Source: Pseudomonadota bacterium (GTDB taxonomy: Bacteria; Pseudomonadota; Alphaproteobacteria; Azospirillales; Azospirillaceae). From it: a DNA stretch of 41,011 nucleotides. The position numbers were made by a program, and so were the translations under genes. The notes below the pieces were generated by a model. It saw nothing but the letters and a program-made list of their open reading frames with translations. It was not told the origin of the DNA and did no database searches. Numbering within the stretch: position 1 is the stretch's first letter; each line of letters begins with the position of its first letter. Shown in pieces: positions 16,301-24,695 of the stretch. Location: the NCBI GenBank assembly GCA_023411035.1, contig JAEYPE010000169.1:1-41011 (forward strand). The letters are read 5' to 3'.

Positions 16301-16352
16301 GCGGCGGCCCGGCGCGCGATCACAATTCCGCAACGCGGAAACCACAGGGCCG

Positions 16353-17243
16353 TCAGCCGCCGCGGCGCAGCGTCTCCCGGTAGAGGATGTAAAGCCCGCT
16401 GGCGATGATGATGCCGGCGCCGGTCAGCACGGCGGGCGTCGGCACGTCGCCGAAGACCAGGAAGCCGAACAGGGTCGCCCAGATCATCCCGGTGTACTCG
16501 AAGGGCGCCACCACCGCCGCGCGGCCAAGGCGGAAGGCCTGGGTCATCAGCACCTGCGCCGCTCCGCCCAGCGTACCGACGAGGAGCATCAGCCCCAGGT
16601 CGAACCATCCCGGCTGCACCCAGTCCGGCACCGCCGCCACGCCGCTCACCACCGTGGTGGTCAACATGAGATAGACGACGATGGCCGTGTTGCTCTCCGT
16701 CCGCGCCAGGCCGCGCACCGCGATCATCGCCAGCGCGTAGAAGAAGGCCGCCGCCACGCCCACCAGCACCGGGAGAAGCGGCGCACCGGCCTCCGGACGG
16801 GCCATCACCACCACGCCGCCGAATCCGACCAGCACCGCCGCCCAGCGCCGCCAGCCCACCGGCTCGCCCAGCAGCGGCACCGACAGCGCCGTGATGAACA
16901 GCGGCCCGGCGAAGCTCAGCACATAGACCTCGGCCAGCGGCAGGTGCTTGAAGGCGTAGAAGAAGCAGCCCATCGACAGCAGCCCGGCCAGCGAGCGGAG
17001 GACATGGGCGAAGGGGCGCCGCGTGCGCATTCCGCCCCAGCCGCCGCGGGCCACCGAAATTCCGCCCACCAGAACCAGCGCCACCACCGACCGCGCGAAC
17101 ATGAGCTGGGCCACGGGATAGCCGCCGCTCAGATATTTGATGAGCGTGTCCATCCCCGCGAACAGGAAAATGGCCAGCAGAAAGCAGCCGATGGCGCGGC
17201 GGATGTCGTCATCTGCGGTGGGAAGGGCGGCGGCTTGAGTCAT
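16353..17243 (-). CDS. EamA/DMT-family transporter
   Basis: A 296-residue membrane protein with about ten hydrophobic segments in two EamA repeats. The first repeat contains IGCFLLAIFLFAGMDTLIKYLSG and FARSVVAL, typical of the drug/metabolite transporter superfamily; the second contains GGAAQVLMTQAFRLGRAAVVAPFEYTGMIWATLFGFLVFGD. The family exports or imports small metabolites, and the substrate cannot be read from sequence. ATG 17243 is preferred over an upstream TTG (17288), although no strong ribosome-binding site precedes it. It lies between deoA (97 bases upstream of its start) and the TPP riboswitch (about 90 bases beyond its stop), outside the aptamer's control. Confidence 0.9.
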   Translation of the reverse strand: MTQAAALPTADDDIRRAIGCFLLAIFLFAGMDTLIKYLSGGYPVAQLMFARSVVALVLVGGISVARGGWGGMRTRRPFAHVLRSLAGLLSMGCFFYAFKHLPLAEVYVLSFAGPLFITALSVPLLGEPVGWRRWAAVLVGFGGVVVMARPEAGAPLLPVLVGVAAAFFYALAMIAVRGLARTESNTAIVVYLMLTTTVVSGVAAVPDWVQPGWFDLGLMLLVGTLGGAAQVLMTQAFRLGRAAVVAPFEYTGMIWATLFGFLVFGDVPTPAVLTGAGIIIASGLYILYRETLRRGG

Positions 17244-17343
17244 GATTGCACAGTATCTGAGCAGGCGGGACCCTGCCCAATGCCGCAACCGCAGGTCTGG
17301 CCCGCGCGCCCGGCCCGCCGGCCGGCGCGATGCCCCGGCTGCC

Positions 17344-18666
17344 CTACCTCCCGATACGGTCGGCGATCAGCGGCCCGGCCGGCGGGGCGGTGTCGGCCAC
17401 GGTGAAGGCGCTGCGGAGCATCGCCGCCGCTTCCTCCGCCTTCGATTCGCTGCGGGCATGAACGACGGCGAGCGGGCGCCCGGAAGGCCCCACGGCAGCC
17501 CCCAGCCCGGCGACGTCGGCCAGCCCGACCGCGAAATCGATGGGATCGGTCGTCTTCGTGCGTCCGCCGCCCAGCGCCACCACGGCGATGCCGACCGCCC
17601 GCACGTCGATGGCCGCCACCACGCCCGTGCGCTCCGCGAAGACCGGACGGACGATGGGGGCCGAGTCCAGATAGCGGTCCGGCGCGTCCAGAAGGTCCGC
17701 CGGACCGCCCAGCGCGTGGACCATGCGGGTGAAGCGCTCGGCGGCCTGCCCGCTCGCCATCGCATCGTCGAACCGGACGCGGCCCGTGGCGGCGTCGGGC
17801 GCCAGCCCGGCCAGCACCAGCAGTTCGGCGGCCTGCGCCGCGGTGACCTCATAGAGCCGCGGATCGGCCTTGCCGCCGCGCAGGATGTCGATGCATTCCC
17901 GCATCTCCAGCGCGTTGCCGGCGGTCAGGCCCAGCACCTCGTTCATGTCGGTCAGCAGGGCGACGGTGGGCAGGCCGGCGCCCTCCGCCACGGTGACGAG
18001 GCTGTCCGCCAGTTCCCGCGCCTTGCCGATGTCGGGCAGGAAGGCGCCGGAGCCGAACTTCACGTCCATGACCAGCGCGTCCAGCCCCGCCGCCAGCTTC
18101 TTCGACAGGATGGAGGAGGTCAGCAGGTCGATGGTTTCCACCGTCGCCGTCACGTCGCGGATGGCGTAGAGGCGGCGGTCGGCGGGGGCGATGTCGTCTG
18201 TGGCGCCGATGACCGCGCAACCGACCTCCTTCACCACCCGCTCCAGCATCGCCCGGTCGGGCTTGGCGCGGTAGCCGGGGATGCTTTCGAACTTGTCGAG
18301 CGTGCCGCCGGTGTGGCCCAGCCCGCGGCCCGACACCATCGGCACGAAGCCGCCGCAGGCGGCCAGCGCCGGGGCCAGGATCAGGCTGACCTTGTCGCCT
18401 ACGCCGCCGGTCGAATGCTTGTCCACCACTGGGCCGGGCAGGTCCAGATGCTTCCAGCGCATCACCGTCCCGGAATCCCGCATGGCGAGCGTCAGGGCCA
18501 CCCGCTCGTCCAGCGTCATGCCGCGGAAGAAGACGGCCATGGCGAAGGCCGCCGCCTGCCCCTCGCTGACGGACCCGTCGGTGATGCCGCGCACGAAGGC
18601 GCCGATCTCCGCCGCGTCGAGGCGTGCGCCGTCGCGCTTCTTGCGAATCAATTCCTGGGGGAGCAT
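17344..18666 (-). CDS. deoA: Thymidine phosphorylase
   Basis: A 440-residue product with the pyrimidine nucleoside phosphorylase signature VVDKHSTGGVGDKVSL followed by LILAPALAACGGFVPM and SGRGLGHTGGTLDK (about residues 80-125). The N-terminus MLPQELIRKKRDG is usual for DeoA. It splits thymidine and deoxyuridine with phosphate to the base and 2-deoxyribose-1-phosphate in the cytoplasm. ATG 18666 is chosen because family similarity begins there; the longer frame overlaps sequence just after deoC. It is the last gene of the nucleoside operon, 37 bases after deoC. Confidence 0.96.
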   Translation of the reverse strand: MLPQELIRKKRDGARLDAAEIGAFVRGITDGSVSEGQAAAFAMAVFFRGMTLDERVALTLAMRDSGTVMRWKHLDLPGPVVDKHSTGGVGDKVSLILAPALAACGGFVPMVSGRGLGHTGGTLDKFESIPGYRAKPDRAMLERVVKEVGCAVIGATDDIAPADRRLYAIRDVTATVETIDLLTSSILSKKLAAGLDALVMDVKFGSGAFLPDIGKARELADSLVTVAEGAGLPTVALLTDMNEVLGLTAGNALEMRECIDILRGGKADPRLYEVTAAQAAELLVLAGLAPDAATGRVRFDDAMASGQAAERFTRMVHALGGPADLLDAPDRYLDSAPIVRPVFAERTGVVAAIDVRAVGIAVVALGGGRTKTTDPIDFAVGLADVAGLGAAVGPSGRPLAVVHARSESKAEEAAAMLRSAFTVADTAPPAGPLIADRIGR

Positions 18667-18703
18667 CCGTGCGTCCGTCCTGTGGTCGAGCCTGTCGCCC
18701 GGA

Positions 18704-19546
18704 TCAATAGCCGGCGGTGGCCGGCTGGGCAACCGCCCCGCCTCCCTTGCCGCCCCCGTTGCCCCCATGGCCGGCGACGGCGAGGAGCGAGTCCAGCAGC
18801 CCCGACGCGCCGAAGCGGAAGGTCTCCGGCTTGGACCAGCCCTTCCCCTGGATCGCGGTGGCGAGCGCCAGATAGGCCGCCGCGCCGTCCGCGTCGCGGA
18901 TACCGCCCGCCGCCTTGAAGCCCACCGGCTTGCCCGATTCGTGGATGACGTGCAGCAAAAGCGCCGCCGCCTCCAACGTCGCCGCCGGCTGGACCTTGCC
19001 GGTGGAGGTCTTCAGGAAATCCGCTCCGGCGGCGATGGCGTCGCGGGCCGCCCAGGCCAGCAGGTCCGGGTCGGGAAAACAGCCGGACTCCAGGATCACC
19101 TTCATCGTCACGTCGGCCCCGCAGGCATCGCGGCAGGCGCGGACCACGTTCATCGGCTGGGTGCGGGCGCCGTCGATGAAGGCGCGGTAGGGAAGCACCA
19201 CGTCGATTTCCTGCGCACCGTCCTTGATCGCGGCCTTGGCCTCCGCCGCCACCGCCGCCGCGTCGGCCTCCCCCCTGGGGAAGTTGACGACCGTGGCGAT
19301 GCGCACGCCGCTGCCCTTCAGCCCCTTGCGCGCCGTCTTCACGAAGCGCGGCCAGATGCACACCGCGGCCACCTTCCCGACGGGCGTCACGGCACGCTTG
19401 CACAGCGCCTCCACCGCCCCGTCGGTGTCGTCGTCGTTCAGGCTGGTCAGGTCCAGCAGGCCGATGGCCCGGCCGGCGCTCTTGGCGTCGGCCTTCGCGG
19501 CGGCGGAGGCGTCGAGCGCCCGTTGCAAGTCGGCGGGAAGTTTCAT
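18704..19546 (-). CDS. deoC: Deoxyribose-phosphate aldolase
   Basis: A 280-residue class I aldolase that cleaves 2-deoxyribose-5-phosphate to acetaldehyde and glyceraldehyde-3-phosphate. The Schiff-base lysine is visible in DFLKTSTGKVQPAAT, with supporting motifs IDVVLPYRAF (catalytic Asp/proton relay region), MKVILESG and VGFKAAGGIRD with the second Lys. A Gly-rich tail (HGGNGGGKGGG) near the C-terminus is unusual for the family and probably disordered. The ATG overlaps the stop of the purine nucleoside phosphorylase gene as ATGA, so the two are translationally coupled. Confidence 0.96.
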   Translation of the reverse strand: MKLPADLQRALDASAAAKADAKSAGRAIGLLDLTSLNDDDTDGAVEALCKRAVTPVGKVAAVCIWPRFVKTARKGLKGSGVRIATVVNFPRGEADAAAVAAEAKAAIKDGAQEIDVVLPYRAFIDGARTQPMNVVRACRDACGADVTMKVILESGCFPDPDLLAWAARDAIAAGADFLKTSTGKVQPAATLEAAALLLHVIHESGKPVGFKAAGGIRDADGAAAYLALATAIQGKGWSKPETFRFGASGLLDSLLAVAGHGGNGGGKGGGAVAQPATAGY

Positions 19547-20388
19547 GACCGGCGTCCTTCGTCTTCGTTCAGCCCGTCCAGAAAGCCGGTCAGCAGCCGC
19601 TCCAGGTCGGAGGCGGCGGCCGAGGCGGCGCGCAGGGTCTGGTCATGGTCCACCGGCCCGTCGCCGAGTCCCACCCCCAGGTTGGTGATGACAGCGCACC
19701 CCACGACCCGCAGGCCGCAATGCCGCGCGACGATGCATTCCGGAACCGTGGACATGCCGACCGCGTCCGCCCCCAGGATCTTCAACATCCGGACTTCCGC
19801 CGGTGTCTCGAAGGAGGGGCCGGGATAGGCGGCGTACACGCCCTCGACCAGATCGATCTTCCGCTCCAGCGCCTTGCGCCGCATCAGCGCGCGCAACGCC
19901 GGGTCCCAGGCGTCGGTCATGCTGGGGAAGCGCGGGCCGAAGACGTCCTCGTTGGGGCCGGTCAGCGGGTTGGCACCCAGCATGTTTATGTGGTCGGAAA
20001 TCGCCATCAGCCGCCCCGGCCCGACCTCCACCCGCAGCGAGCCGGCGGCGCAAGTCAGCACCAGCGTGTCGCAGCCGGCCAGCTTCAGCGCGCGGATCGC
20101 CGTCTTCAGCGCGTCGAACCCGTTCCCCTCATAGGCGTGGACGCGCCCCTGCATGCAGGCCACGGGCTGGCCGCCGCCCCGATCGCCGAGATGGCCGAGC
20201 ACCAGCCGGCCCATGTGCCCCTCCACGCTGGGCAGCGGGAAGCCGGGCAGTTCGCCGTAGGGAATGGCGGTCGCACCGGCGATCCGGTCGGCGACCCCGC
20301 CCAGGCCGGAGCCGAGCACGATCCCCACCCGCGGACGGAAGCCGGGGACCCGGTGCAGGATTTCCGCGGCGGCGCGTGCGGCGGTCAT
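19543..20388 (-). CDS. Purine nucleoside phosphorylase (trimeric, PunA/XapA type)
   Basis: A 281-residue enzyme with the class II (trimeric, inosine/guanosine-type) PNP motifs: GIVLGSGLGGVAD at the phosphate site, PGFPLPSVEGHMG, the purine-site region VLTCAAGSLR, SDHINMLGANPLTGPN, YPGPSFETPAEVRM and the ribose/base motif GADAVGMSTVPE. It converts purine nucleosides plus phosphate to free base and (deoxy)ribose-1-phosphate. ATG 20388 is chosen, as the upstream extension is not family-like and overlaps cdd. It lies 14 bases after cdd and overlaps deoC by four bases. Confidence 0.95.
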   Translation of the reverse strand: MTAARAAAEILHRVPGFRPRVGIVLGSGLGGVADRIAGATAIPYGELPGFPLPSVEGHMGRLVLGHLGDRGGGQPVACMQGRVHAYEGNGFDALKTAIRALKLAGCDTLVLTCAAGSLRVEVGPGRLMAISDHINMLGANPLTGPNEDVFGPRFPSMTDAWDPALRALMRRKALERKIDLVEGVYAAYPGPSFETPAEVRMLKILGADAVGMSTVPECIVARHCGLRVVGCAVITNLGVGLGDGPVDHDQTLRAASAAASDLERLLTGFLDGLNEDEGRRS

Positions 20389-20402
20389 GACGGTCTGTTC
20401 CC

Positions 20403-20825
20403 TCAAAAATCGAGATTGCCGGGGCCGAAGGAGTGCGGAAGCAACTCGTCCAATGTAAACGTGCGGCGAAGCCCTTCCGGTCCACAAACATAAATCGGCG
20501 TATCGGGTTTGGCGAATTCGCGCAGACGCTGGCGGCAGCCGCCGCAGGGGGTGCAGAGCCGACCGTCGCCGGTCTGGCCGCCCAAAACCGCGATCGCCCG
20601 GATTTCCCGGTCACCGGCCAGGATCATCGCCCCGATGGCCGAAGCCTCGGCGCACTGGCCCTGCGGGTAGGCGGCGTTCTCCACATTCGCCCCGGCGTGG
20701 ATGCGTCCGGATTCGCCCAGAATCGCCGCCCCCACGGAGAAGTGCGAATAGGGCGCGTAAGCCTTCGCCATGGCTGCCCATGCCGCCCCGATGAGGACGT
20801 TCAGGGAATCTTGCGGATCGCTCAT
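20403..20825 (-). CDS. cdd: Cytidine deaminase
   Basis: A 140-residue zinc-dependent deaminase with all catalytic features: N-terminal YAPYSHFSVGAAI, substrate loop GANVENAAY, the zinc/proton-shuttle motif CAEA (Cys58-Ala-Glu60) and the second zinc motif TPCGGC (Pro93-Cys94-x-x-Cys97). It converts cytidine and deoxycytidine to uridine and deoxyuridine. The length is that of the homotetrameric type. Its ATG overlaps the permease stop as TGATG (20827-20823), showing it belongs to the transporter operon. Confidence 0.97.
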   Translation of the reverse strand: MSDPQDSLNVLIGAAWAAMAKAYAPYSHFSVGAAILGESGRIHAGANVENAAYPQGQCAEASAIGAMILAGDREIRAIAVLGGQTGDGRLCTPCGGCRQRLREFAKPDTPIYVCGPEGLRRTFTLDELLPHSFGPGNLDF

Positions 20826-21787
20826 CACCGCTCCTTCACATAGGGGATGCCGCCGGCCCTGGGCGCCACCGCCCGACCGACGAAGCCGGCGAGCAGAAGC
20901 ACCGTCAGCACATAGGGCAGCATCTGGATGAACTGCACCGGGATCACCCCCACCACCGGCAACGGCACGCCCTGCAACCGCACCTGAACCGCGTCGGTGA
21001 AGGCGAACAGCAGGCAGGCGAACAGCGTCGGCCAGGGGCGCCACTTGCCGAAGATCAACGCGGCCAGCGCCAGATAGCCCTTGCCCGCCGTCATGTCCCG
21101 CACGAAGCCGGCGCCGTGCGCGGTGGACAGATAGGCGCCCGCGGCGCCGGTCAGCACCCCGGTGATGACGACCGCCTGATAACGCAGCCGCGTGACCGAC
21201 AGGCCCGCCGTGTCCACCGCCGAGGGGTTCTCCCCCACCGCCCGCAGGCGCAGCCCGAAGCGGGAGCGGGTGAACACCCAATGGGTCGCCACCACCAGCA
21301 AAACGGTCAGCCAGACCAGCACGTTGGCGTCGTCGATCAGTTCCCGGTAGACGGGGCCGAGCACGGGGGCGCCGGACAGCGCCTCCACCCCCGGCAGATG
21401 GATTTGCGGCAGGCGCGCCTCCCCCGGCAGAAGCGGGGTCTGTCCGCCTTGGCGGAACCAGGAGTAGGCCAGGGTCGGCGCCAGACCGGCGACCAGGATG
21501 TTGATCGCCATGCCCGACACCACCTGATTGCCCTTGTGGGTGATGCAGGCGAAGCCATGGACCAGCGCCAGCCCCACCGAAGCCGCGACGGCGGCGAGCA
21601 GCCCCAGCCACGGGTTGCCGGTGGAGGAGGCCACGGCGGCGGCGAAGAAGGCGCCGGCCAGCATCTTGCCCTCCAGCCCGATGTCCACCACCCCCGCCCG
21701 CTCGCTGTAGAGCGCGGCGAAGGCGGCCAGCACCAGCGGGGTCGCCACGCGGACGGTGGCGTCGGTCAGCAGCAGGGCGTCCTCCAT
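20825..21787 (-). CDS. Nucleoside ABC transporter permease (second, NupQ/YufQ-type)
   Basis: A 320-residue BPD_transp_2 family permease with eight or more membrane segments. The N-terminus MEDALLLTDATVRVATPLVLAA and the block ERAGVVDIGLEGKMLAGAF are typical of the second permease of Bmp-type nucleoside importers. It follows the first permease by only three bases and overlaps cdd at its end. With the partner permease and the double ATPase it forms the inner-membrane translocator. Confidence 0.94.
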   Translation of the reverse strand: MEDALLLTDATVRVATPLVLAAFAALYSERAGVVDIGLEGKMLAGAFFAAAVASSTGNPWLGLLAAVAASVGLALVHGFACITHKGNQVVSGMAINILVAGLAPTLAYSWFRQGGQTPLLPGEARLPQIHLPGVEALSGAPVLGPVYRELIDDANVLVWLTVLLVVATHWVFTRSRFGLRLRAVGENPSAVDTAGLSVTRLRYQAVVITGVLTGAAGAYLSTAHGAGFVRDMTAGKGYLALAALIFGKWRPWPTLFACLLFAFTDAVQVRLQGVPLPVVGVIPVQFIQMLPYVLTVLLLAGFVGRAVAPRAGGIPYVKER

Positions 21788-21790
21788 CCC

Positions 21791-22969
21791 TCACGCCCTC
21801 CCTTCGGCCTGTTTCCCACCGCCGCGGCGGCGGAACAGCGCCTCCACCTGCGGCTTGAACAGGTTCTCCAGCGCCCCGGCGAACAGGATGACGAGTCCCT
21901 GGATGACCATCACCAGTTCCCGGTTCACGGTGGGATACTCGAAGGACACCTGCCCGCCCCCCTGCGCCAACACGCCGAACAGCAGCGCCGCCAGAACGAT
22001 CCCCACCGGGTGGTTGCGCCCCATCAGCGCTACGGCGATGCCGACGAAGCCGACGCCGCCCGTGAAGTTCAGCAGGATCCGGTGCTGCACCCCCATGATC
22101 TCGTTCACCCCGACGAAGCCGGCCAGGGCGCCGGAGATCAGCATGGCGAGAATGATGTTCCGCGACGGCGAGATTCCGGCATAGACCGCCGCCCGCTCGT
22201 TCCGCCCGACCGTGCGGATTTCGTATCCCCAGCGGGTGCGCCACAGGAACAGATGAAGCAGCGCGCAGCAGGCCAGCGCCCACAGGAAGGACAGATTCAG
22301 CGGCGAGGCCGGTATGGCGATGCCGAACCAGCCCAGCGCCCGGTCCATGGTGGGCAGCCAGACACCCGGATCGAACTCCCGCGTTTCCGGCGACTGCGAT
22401 CCGGGGCGGATCAGCACGTCCACCAGCAGGTAGGTCATGACCGAGGCGGCGATGAAATTGAACATGATCGTCGTGATGACGACGTGGCTGCCGCGCTTGG
22501 CCTGGAGCCAGCCGGGTATCGCCGCCCACGCCGCCCCGAACAGCGCCGATATTGCCACCGCGGCCAGCGCCGCCACCGGCCAGGGCCAGCCGGTCATCGC
22601 CAGTCCCACCAGCCCGGCCCCCAGCCCGCCGAGATAGGCCTGCCCCTCCCCGCCGATGTTGAACAGCCCGCAATGGAAGGCGACGGCGACCGCCAGTCCG
22701 GTGAAGATGTAGCTGGTGGTGTAGTAGAGGGTGTAGCCGATGGCCTCCGGATAGCCGACCGCCTCCGTCACCAGCAGGGCCAGCACGTCCAGCGGGTTTT
22801 CCCCGATCACCAGAATGACCAGCCCGGACAGGAGGATGGCCGCCAGCAGGTTCAGCAGGGGCAGAAGCGCGTAGCCGACCCAGCCGGGAACCTGCCCCGG
22901 CCTGCCGAACCCCCGGCCTGCGAATCCCCGCGCCGCGTCCCGCGCCATTCCGGCTCCATCCGTGGTCAC
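21791..22969 (-). CDS. Nucleoside ABC transporter permease (first, NupP/YufP-type)
   Basis: A BPD_transp_2 family permease of up to 392 residues, with membrane segments from about residue 30 onward and the hallmark FTGLAVAVAFHCGLFNIGGEGQ (inner segment CGLFNIGGEGQAYLG) and GVNEIMGVQHRI blocks. The longest start is GTG 22969; ATG 22948, with GGAG five bases upstream, is an equally good or better start (385 residues). It sits 103 bases after the ATPase gene, a gap in which I see no gene or clear signal. Confidence 0.93.
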   Translation of the reverse strand: MTTDGAGMARDAARGFAGRGFGRPGQVPGWVGYALLPLLNLLAAILLSGLVILVIGENPLDVLALLVTEAVGYPEAIGYTLYYTTSYIFTGLAVAVAFHCGLFNIGGEGQAYLGGLGAGLVGLAMTGWPWPVAALAAVAISALFGAAWAAIPGWLQAKRGSHVVITTIMFNFIAASVMTYLLVDVLIRPGSQSPETREFDPGVWLPTMDRALGWFGIAIPASPLNLSFLWALACCALLHLFLWRTRWGYEIRTVGRNERAAVYAGISPSRNIILAMLISGALAGFVGVNEIMGVQHRILLNFTGGVGFVGIAVALMGRNHPVGIVLAALLFGVLAQGGGQVSFEYPTVNRELVMVIQGLVILFAGALENLFKPQVEALFRRRGGGKQAEGRA

Positions 22970-23072
22970 GCCCGCTCACAGCCGGAAGACTTCGACGTTC
23001 GACTGTCAAGGCGGGCGTCAAGGAAGGTGCCCCGCGCCGCCGCCCAGCGCAAGCGGGAGCGTTCGGGGCGGT

Positions 23073-24611
23073 TCACGCCGCGTCCCCCACCCCCGCCATC
23101 ATCAGGCCGAGGCGCCGCTCGTCCGCGTCCTCCGGCGCGACCTCGCCCACCAGACGACCGTCGAACATGACCAGGATGCGGTCGGACAGGGCAAGGATCT
23201 CCTCCAGTTCCACCGACACCAGCAGAATCGCCTTGCCCTGGTCGCGCAGCGCCACCAGACGCCGATGGATGAACTCGACGGCGCCGATGTCCACGCCGCG
23301 GGTGGGCTGGCCGACCAGCAGCAGGTCGGGGTTCCCCTCGATCTCGCGGGCCAGCACGATCTTCTGCTGGTTGCCGCCGGAGAAGTTGGCGGCGGGAAGC
23401 CGCGGGTCGCGCGGGCGGATGTCGTAGGCGTCCATCTCCGCCGCGCAACGGTCGTACAGGGCGCGCCGGTCCATCAGAAGACGCCCGTTGAAGGCCGGAT
23501 CGCCCTGATGGCCGAGAATCGCGCATTCCTGCGCCTCGAAGCCGGTGACGAGACCGACCCTCTGCCGATCCTCCGGCACATGGCCGACGCCGAGCGCGCG
23601 CAGCCCCCGCGCGTTGAACCGTGCGGGCCGGTTCGCCAGTTCCTCGCCCCGCAGGAGGACGGAGCCGGCGGCGAGAGGGCGCATGCCGGCCAGCGCCTCC
23701 AGCAACTCCGACTGGCCGTTGCCGGACACGCCGGCGATGCCGACGATCTCCCCGGCGCGCACGGTCAGGCCGACGCCCTTCACCCGTTCCACCCCCGCAC
23801 CGTCCCGCACGCGCAGGCCCGCCACCTCCAGCACCGGCACACCGGGGCGGGCGGGCGCCTTTTCCACCCGCAGCAGCACCTTGCGTCCGACCATCAGTTC
23901 GGCAAGCTGCTCGCGGCTGGTGCCGCCGGTGGGGACGTTCGCCACCACCTGCCCGCGCCGCATGACCGTCACGTTGTCGGTCAGCTCCATGATCTCGCGC
24001 AGCTTGTGGGTGATGATGATGACCGTCTTCCCCTGCTCCCGCAGCGCGCGGAGGATGCGGAAGAGGTGATCGGCTTCCTGCGGGGTCAGCACGCCGGTCG
24101 GTTCATCCAGGATCAGGATGTCGGCGCCGCGGTAGAGCGCCTTCAGGATTTCCACCCGCTGCTGCGCCCCGACCGGCAACTCGCCGACCGGGCGGTCGAG
24201 GTCAACCTCCAGCCCGTAGTCGCGGGCGAGCCGCGTCAGTTCCGTCCGCGCCCGCGCCATGCCGGCGGCCAGCGTCACGCCGCCCTCCGCCCCCAGCAGG
24301 ACGTTTTCCAGCACCGTGAAGGGATCGACGAGCATGAAATGCTGGTGGACCATGCCGATCCCGGCGGCCAGCGCGTCGCGCGGGCTGCGCACCGCGACCG
24401 GGCGCCCGTCCACCAGGATCGCGCCGCTGTCGGCGGGCAGATAGCCGTAGACGATGCTCATGATCGTCGATTTGCCGGCGCCGTTCTCCCCGATCACGCC
24501 GTGGATGGTGCCCTTCGGCACGGCCAGCGACACGTCACGGTTGGCGTGGTTGGCGCCGAACCACTTGTTGACCCCACGGGTTTCAAGGGCGGGAGGAGGC
24601 GATTGGGGCAT
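23073..24611 (-). CDS. Nucleoside ABC transporter ATPase, two ABC domains (NupO/YufO-type)
   Basis: A 512-residue protein with two fused ATPase domains, as in ribose/nucleoside CUT2-type importers. Domain 1 (about 1-245) has Walker A GENGAGKST, signature-like LPVGAQQRVEILKAL and Walker B ILILDEPTGVL. Domain 2 (about 255-510) has the degenerate Walker A GVSGNGQSE, lacking the P-loop Lys as is usual in this family, signature FSGGNQQKIVLAR and LLVGQPTRGVDIGA. Only the first site is expected to hydrolyse ATP efficiently. It lies 84 bases after the binding-protein gene; that gap holds a GC-rich palindromic repeat. Confidence 0.95.
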   Translation of the reverse strand: MPQSPPPALETRGVNKWFGANHANRDVSLAVPKGTIHGVIGENGAGKSTIMSIVYGYLPADSGAILVDGRPVAVRSPRDALAAGIGMVHQHFMLVDPFTVLENVLLGAEGGVTLAAGMARARTELTRLARDYGLEVDLDRPVGELPVGAQQRVEILKALYRGADILILDEPTGVLTPQEADHLFRILRALREQGKTVIIITHKLREIMELTDNVTVMRRGQVVANVPTGGTSREQLAELMVGRKVLLRVEKAPARPGVPVLEVAGLRVRDGAGVERVKGVGLTVRAGEIVGIAGVSGNGQSELLEALAGMRPLAAGSVLLRGEELANRPARFNARGLRALGVGHVPEDRQRVGLVTGFEAQECAILGHQGDPAFNGRLLMDRRALYDRCAAEMDAYDIRPRDPRLPAANFSGGNQQKIVLAREIEGNPDLLLVGQPTRGVDIGAVEFIHRRLVALRDQGKAILLVSVELEEILALSDRILVMFDGRLVGEVAPEDADERRLGLMMAGVGDAA

Positions 24612-24635
24612 GGGGATATTCTCTATGGAGATGAT

Positions 24636-24680
24636 CCCCTCCCCTGCGCAGCGGGGAGGGTCAGGGTGGGGGCAACCGTT
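24636..24680 (+). repeat. Dispersed GC-rich repeat, copy 2, with 8-bp palindrome
   Basis: CCCTCCCC (24637-24644) and GGGGAGGG (24653-24660) form a perfect 8-bp stem with an 8-base loop, followed by TCAGGGTGGGGGCAA. It matches the repeat at 14016-14060 in the same orientation. It lies between the binding-protein and ATPase genes and could stabilise the upstream message or reduce downstream expression. Confidence 0.65.
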
Positions 24681-24695
24681 CGCGCATCGCGCACC